Source: JAJXWB01 sp039808645
GTDB lineage: Bacteria > Pseudomonadota > Alphaproteobacteria > Rhizobiales > Beijerinckiaceae
Reading direction: 5' to 3'
DNA length: 42,096 nt
Assembly: GCA_039808645.1 (NCBI GenBank)
Contig: JBDHTL010000012.1
Location: 1-42,096, forward strand
A model generated the notes under the pieces. That model saw only the letters and a program-made list of their open reading frames with translations, was not told the origin of the DNA and did no database searches. Below, in pieces: positions 39,984 through 42,096 of the stretch (position 1 is its first letter; each line of letters begins with the position of its first letter). The position numbers were made by a program, and so were the translations under genes.

Positions 39984-41567
39984 TCAGTGGCCGTCGCCGC
40001 CCATGCCGAGGTTGGGCGGACGCCGCACGAAGGGCACGAACAGCAGCATGACCGCGAATATGATCGCGATCAGCAGGAAGACGTCGGCCAGCGCCATCAC
40101 CAGCGCCTCGCGCCGCACGAAGCCCATCAGCTTCTTCATCGCCGCGACATTGGCGTCGGAGCCCATCGGCGCATAGGCCCCCGTCAGCGTCGACATCCAT
40201 TGCTGGGCGCGCTCCGAGGACCAGGTCACCTGTTCGCGCAGGCGGGCGAGGTGCAGGTCCCAGCGATTGTTGATGGACGTGTTGATGATGGCGAGGCCCA
40301 CCGCGCCGCCGAGATTGCGCGTAAGATTGAACAGTCCCGAAGCGTTCTTCATCTCGTGCGGCGCGAGCGTCCCCATCGCGACCGAATTGATCGGGATCAT
40401 GCACAGCATGAGCGAGGAGCCGCGGAATATCTGCGGGATGAACATTTCCCAGAAGTCCCAGTCCTTGGTGACGTAGCTCATCATCCAGCAGGAGATCGCG
40501 AAATTGGCGAAGCCGATCGAGAGCAGGATGCGCGCGTCCACGCGCATCATGACGCGGCCGATCAGCGGCGCCGACAGCATCTGCGTCATGCCGGTCACGA
40601 ACATCGTCTCTCCGATCTGCAGGGCGGTGTCGCCGCGCACGCGCGCGAGATAGACGGGATAGATGTAGGTCAGCCCGTAGAGGCCGATGCCGAGTACGAA
40701 GGAAAAGGTGCTGCCGGCCCAGAAGCTGCCGTTGCGGATCCTCAGATCGACGATGGGGTTTTTCGAAACATACGAACGCCAGAAGAAGATGCAGGCGCCG
40801 AGCGCGGATGCGAAGGTTGCGTAGACGATCGCGCTTTCCTCGAACCAGTTCTTCGACGGGCCTTCCTCCAGCACATATTCGAGCGCGCCGAGAAAGACCG
40901 CCATCGACACGAGGCCGGTCCAGTCGAAACCTTCGAGCAACTTCAGGTTGGGCTCGTCGAAGTCGATCAGGAACCAGGAGATCAGCGTGACCGCGATGCC
41001 CGGGATGATGTTGACGAGAAACAGCCAGTGCCAGGAGAAGACGTCGGTCAGATAGCCGCCGGCGGTCGGGCCGATGGTGGGCGCCAGCGTCGCCACGAGG
41101 CCGATGATCGGCTGGATGATGACGCGCTTCTCCGGCGGGAAGATCGTGAAGGCGCTGGCGAAGACGGTGGGGATCATGCCCCCGCCGATGAAGCCCTGCA
41201 GCGTGCGGAACACGATCATCTGCTCGATCGAGGTCGATTGCGCGCACAGGAAGCTGGTCAGCGTGAATCCGCCGGCGCAGACCGTGAAGACGATGCGCGT
41301 CGAGAAGGCGCGCGACAGGTATCCCGACAGCGGGATCATGATCACTTCGGCGATCAGATAGCTCGTCTGCACCCAGGTCACTTCGTCCGTGCCGGCCGAC
41401 AGGCCCGCCTGGATTTCGGCGAGCGAGGCCGAGACGATCTGGATGTCGAGGATCGACATGAACATGCCGAACACCATGCCGACGAAGGCGATGACGCGCT
41501 TGGCGTCGAACCTTTGCTCGGGCAGGGGATAGGCTGCCGCCGGTCCGCGGGAGACGACGGCGGACAT
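39984..41567 (-). CDS. DHA2-family multidrug efflux transporter (EmrB/QacA type)
   Basis: Inner-membrane proton antiporter of 527 residues with about 14 helices. Motifs: FMSILDIQIVSASLAEIQ (helix 1 motif D1), SGYLSRAFSTR (loop 2-3, motif A variant), FRTLQGFIGGGMIPTVFA (motif C region) and WHWLFLVNIIPGI. It lies downstream of the HlyD-type gene with a 4-bp gap, the standard EmrA-EmrB pairing that, with an outer-membrane channel, spans the envelope. Substrate unknown; no regulator is in view. Confidence 0.93.
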   Translation of the reverse strand: MSAVVSRGPAAAYPLPEQRFDAKRVIAFVGMVFGMFMSILDIQIVSASLAEIQAGLSAGTDEVTWVQTSYLIAEVIMIPLSGYLSRAFSTRIVFTVCAGGFTLTSFLCAQSTSIEQMIVFRTLQGFIGGGMIPTVFASAFTIFPPEKRVIIQPIIGLVATLAPTIGPTAGGYLTDVFSWHWLFLVNIIPGIAVTLISWFLIDFDEPNLKLLEGFDWTGLVSMAVFLGALEYVLEEGPSKNWFEESAIVYATFASALGACIFFWRSYVSKNPIVDLRIRNGSFWAGSTFSFVLGIGLYGLTYIYPVYLARVRGDTALQIGETMFVTGMTQMLSAPLIGRVMMRVDARILLSIGFANFAISCWMMSYVTKDWDFWEMFIPQIFRGSSLMLCMIPINSVAMGTLAPHEMKNASGLFNLTRNLGGAVGLAIINTSINNRWDLHLARLREQVTWSSERAQQWMSTLTGAYAPMGSDANVAAMKKLMGFVRREALVMALADVFLLIAIIFAVMLLFVPFVRRPPNLGMGGDGH

Positions 41568-41571
41568 GGCG

Positions 41572-42096
41572 TCAGTCGGCCGTGCGGGTGTCGACGTCGA
41601 CGACCACCGACATGCCGGGCCGCAGGATGCCGGATTTCGCGACGTCCGCCGGCACGCGGATGCGAACGGGCACGCGCTGCACGATCTTGGTGAAATTGCC
41701 GGTCGCGTTCTCGGGCGGCAGCATCGAATATTGCGCGCCGGACGCCGGCGCCATGCTTTCGACCACGCCTTCGATATGCTTCTTCGCGTAGGCGTCGACG
41801 ACGAGCGCGACCTTCTGGCCGGGCTTCAGTGCGCCCAGCTGCGTCTCCTTGAAATTCGCCTCGACATAGACCGTGTCGAGCGGAACGAGCGACATGAGGC
41901 GCGTGCCGGGCGCAACCAGCGCGCCGGGCTGGGCGGCGCGATTGCCGACGACGCCGTCGAAGGGCGCGCGCACCGTCGTGAAATCGAGATCGCGATTGGC
42001 CTTGTCGTGCGTCACGCGCAATTCGTCGCGCACGCGCTCGGCCTCGATCTCCTGTGCGCGCAGCACGGAGAGAGCGGCCTCCGCTGCGGCCACGGC
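41572..42096 (-). CDS. HlyD/EmrA-family membrane-fusion protein, 5' end outside the window
   Basis: Partial gene: 174 C-terminal codons are present, and the start lies beyond position 42096. It has the end of the helical hairpin (AAAEAALSVLRAQEIEAERV), the second lipoyl half (FTTVRAPFDGVVGNRAAQPGALV) and a beta-barrel (VYVEANFKETQLGALKPGQKVAL), then VRIRVPADVAKSGILRPGMSV. It is the periplasmic adaptor of the efflux pump, pairing with the transporter gene downstream. Confidence 0.92.
   Translation of the reverse strand, partial: AVAAAEAALSVLRAQEIEAERVRDELRVTHDKANRDLDFTTVRAPFDGVVGNRAAQPGALVAPGTRLMSLVPLDTVYVEANFKETQLGALKPGQKVALVVDAYAKKHIEGVVESMAPASGAQYSMLPPENATGNFTKIVQRVPVRIRVPADVAKSGILRPGMSVVVDVDTRTAD

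Overview
This is a GC-rich window with no phage, IS or CRISPR sequence and no recognisable tRNA or rRNA. The genes point to an alphaproteobacterium of the order Hyphomicrobiales (Rhizobiales). The strongest evidence is a cell-cycle set found only in Alphaproteobacteria (ctrA, the CtrA inhibitor sciP, the phosphotransferase chpT) together with CtrA-type TTAA-N7-TTAAC boxes. A fliJ gene, a chemotaxis operon and an EipA/DUF1134 protein agree with this. The genus cannot be read from the sequence; a Beijerinckiaceae or Methylocystaceae relative is only a guess.

Layout. 1-3.5 kb: an aldo/keto reductase and a two-gene ABC exporter. 3.7-6.3 kb: a compact three-gene module made of a small coiled-coil protein, a membrane-spanning protein with a cytoplasmic longin/Roadblock-like region plus periplasmic BON and OmpA domains, and a Ras/Rab-like small GTPase. 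This is the most unusual system in the window. 6.4-11.9 kb, minus strand: gmd, rmd and a glycosyltransferase (GDP-D-rhamnose-type sugar synthesis and transfer), then a PAS histidine kinase and its LuxR-type response regulator. 12.1-20.6 kb: catabolic and accessory enzymes (crotonase, FAD-linked oxidase, HpaI-type aldolase, SDR, HSL-type esterase, TetR regulator, a molybdopterin subunit without visible partner subunits).

20.7-26.7 kb: an apparent operon on the minus strand (acyl-CoA dehydrogenase, an internally duplicated cysteine-rich protein, two SDRs) behind a GntR/FCD regulator and a near-perfect TTGTC-C-GACAA operator, with a second crotonase further upstream. 26.9-27.7 kb: a two-domain universal stress protein.

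27.9-38.8 kb is the cell-cycle and motility block: sciP, a YbhN-type membrane protein, fliJ, ctrA, cheR-cheB-cheY-cheW-cheA, chpT, cysQ and eipA. Candidate CtrA boxes lie upstream of sciP, ctrA, cheA, chpT/cysQ and eipA, so the block reads as a local CtrA regulon containing its own master regulator, its phosphotransferase and its inhibitor. The che genes overlap by ATGA junctions and look translationally coupled, apart from a 34-bp gap before cheB. 38.9-42.1 kb: a membrane-anchored coiled-coil protein and an EmrB/EmrA-type efflux pair, the second gene cut by the window edge.

Several intergenic gaps hold inverted-repeat elements. One 48-49 bp element occurs twice in opposite orientation, each time between convergent genes. 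Function assignments rest on motifs read by eye; no database search was run.
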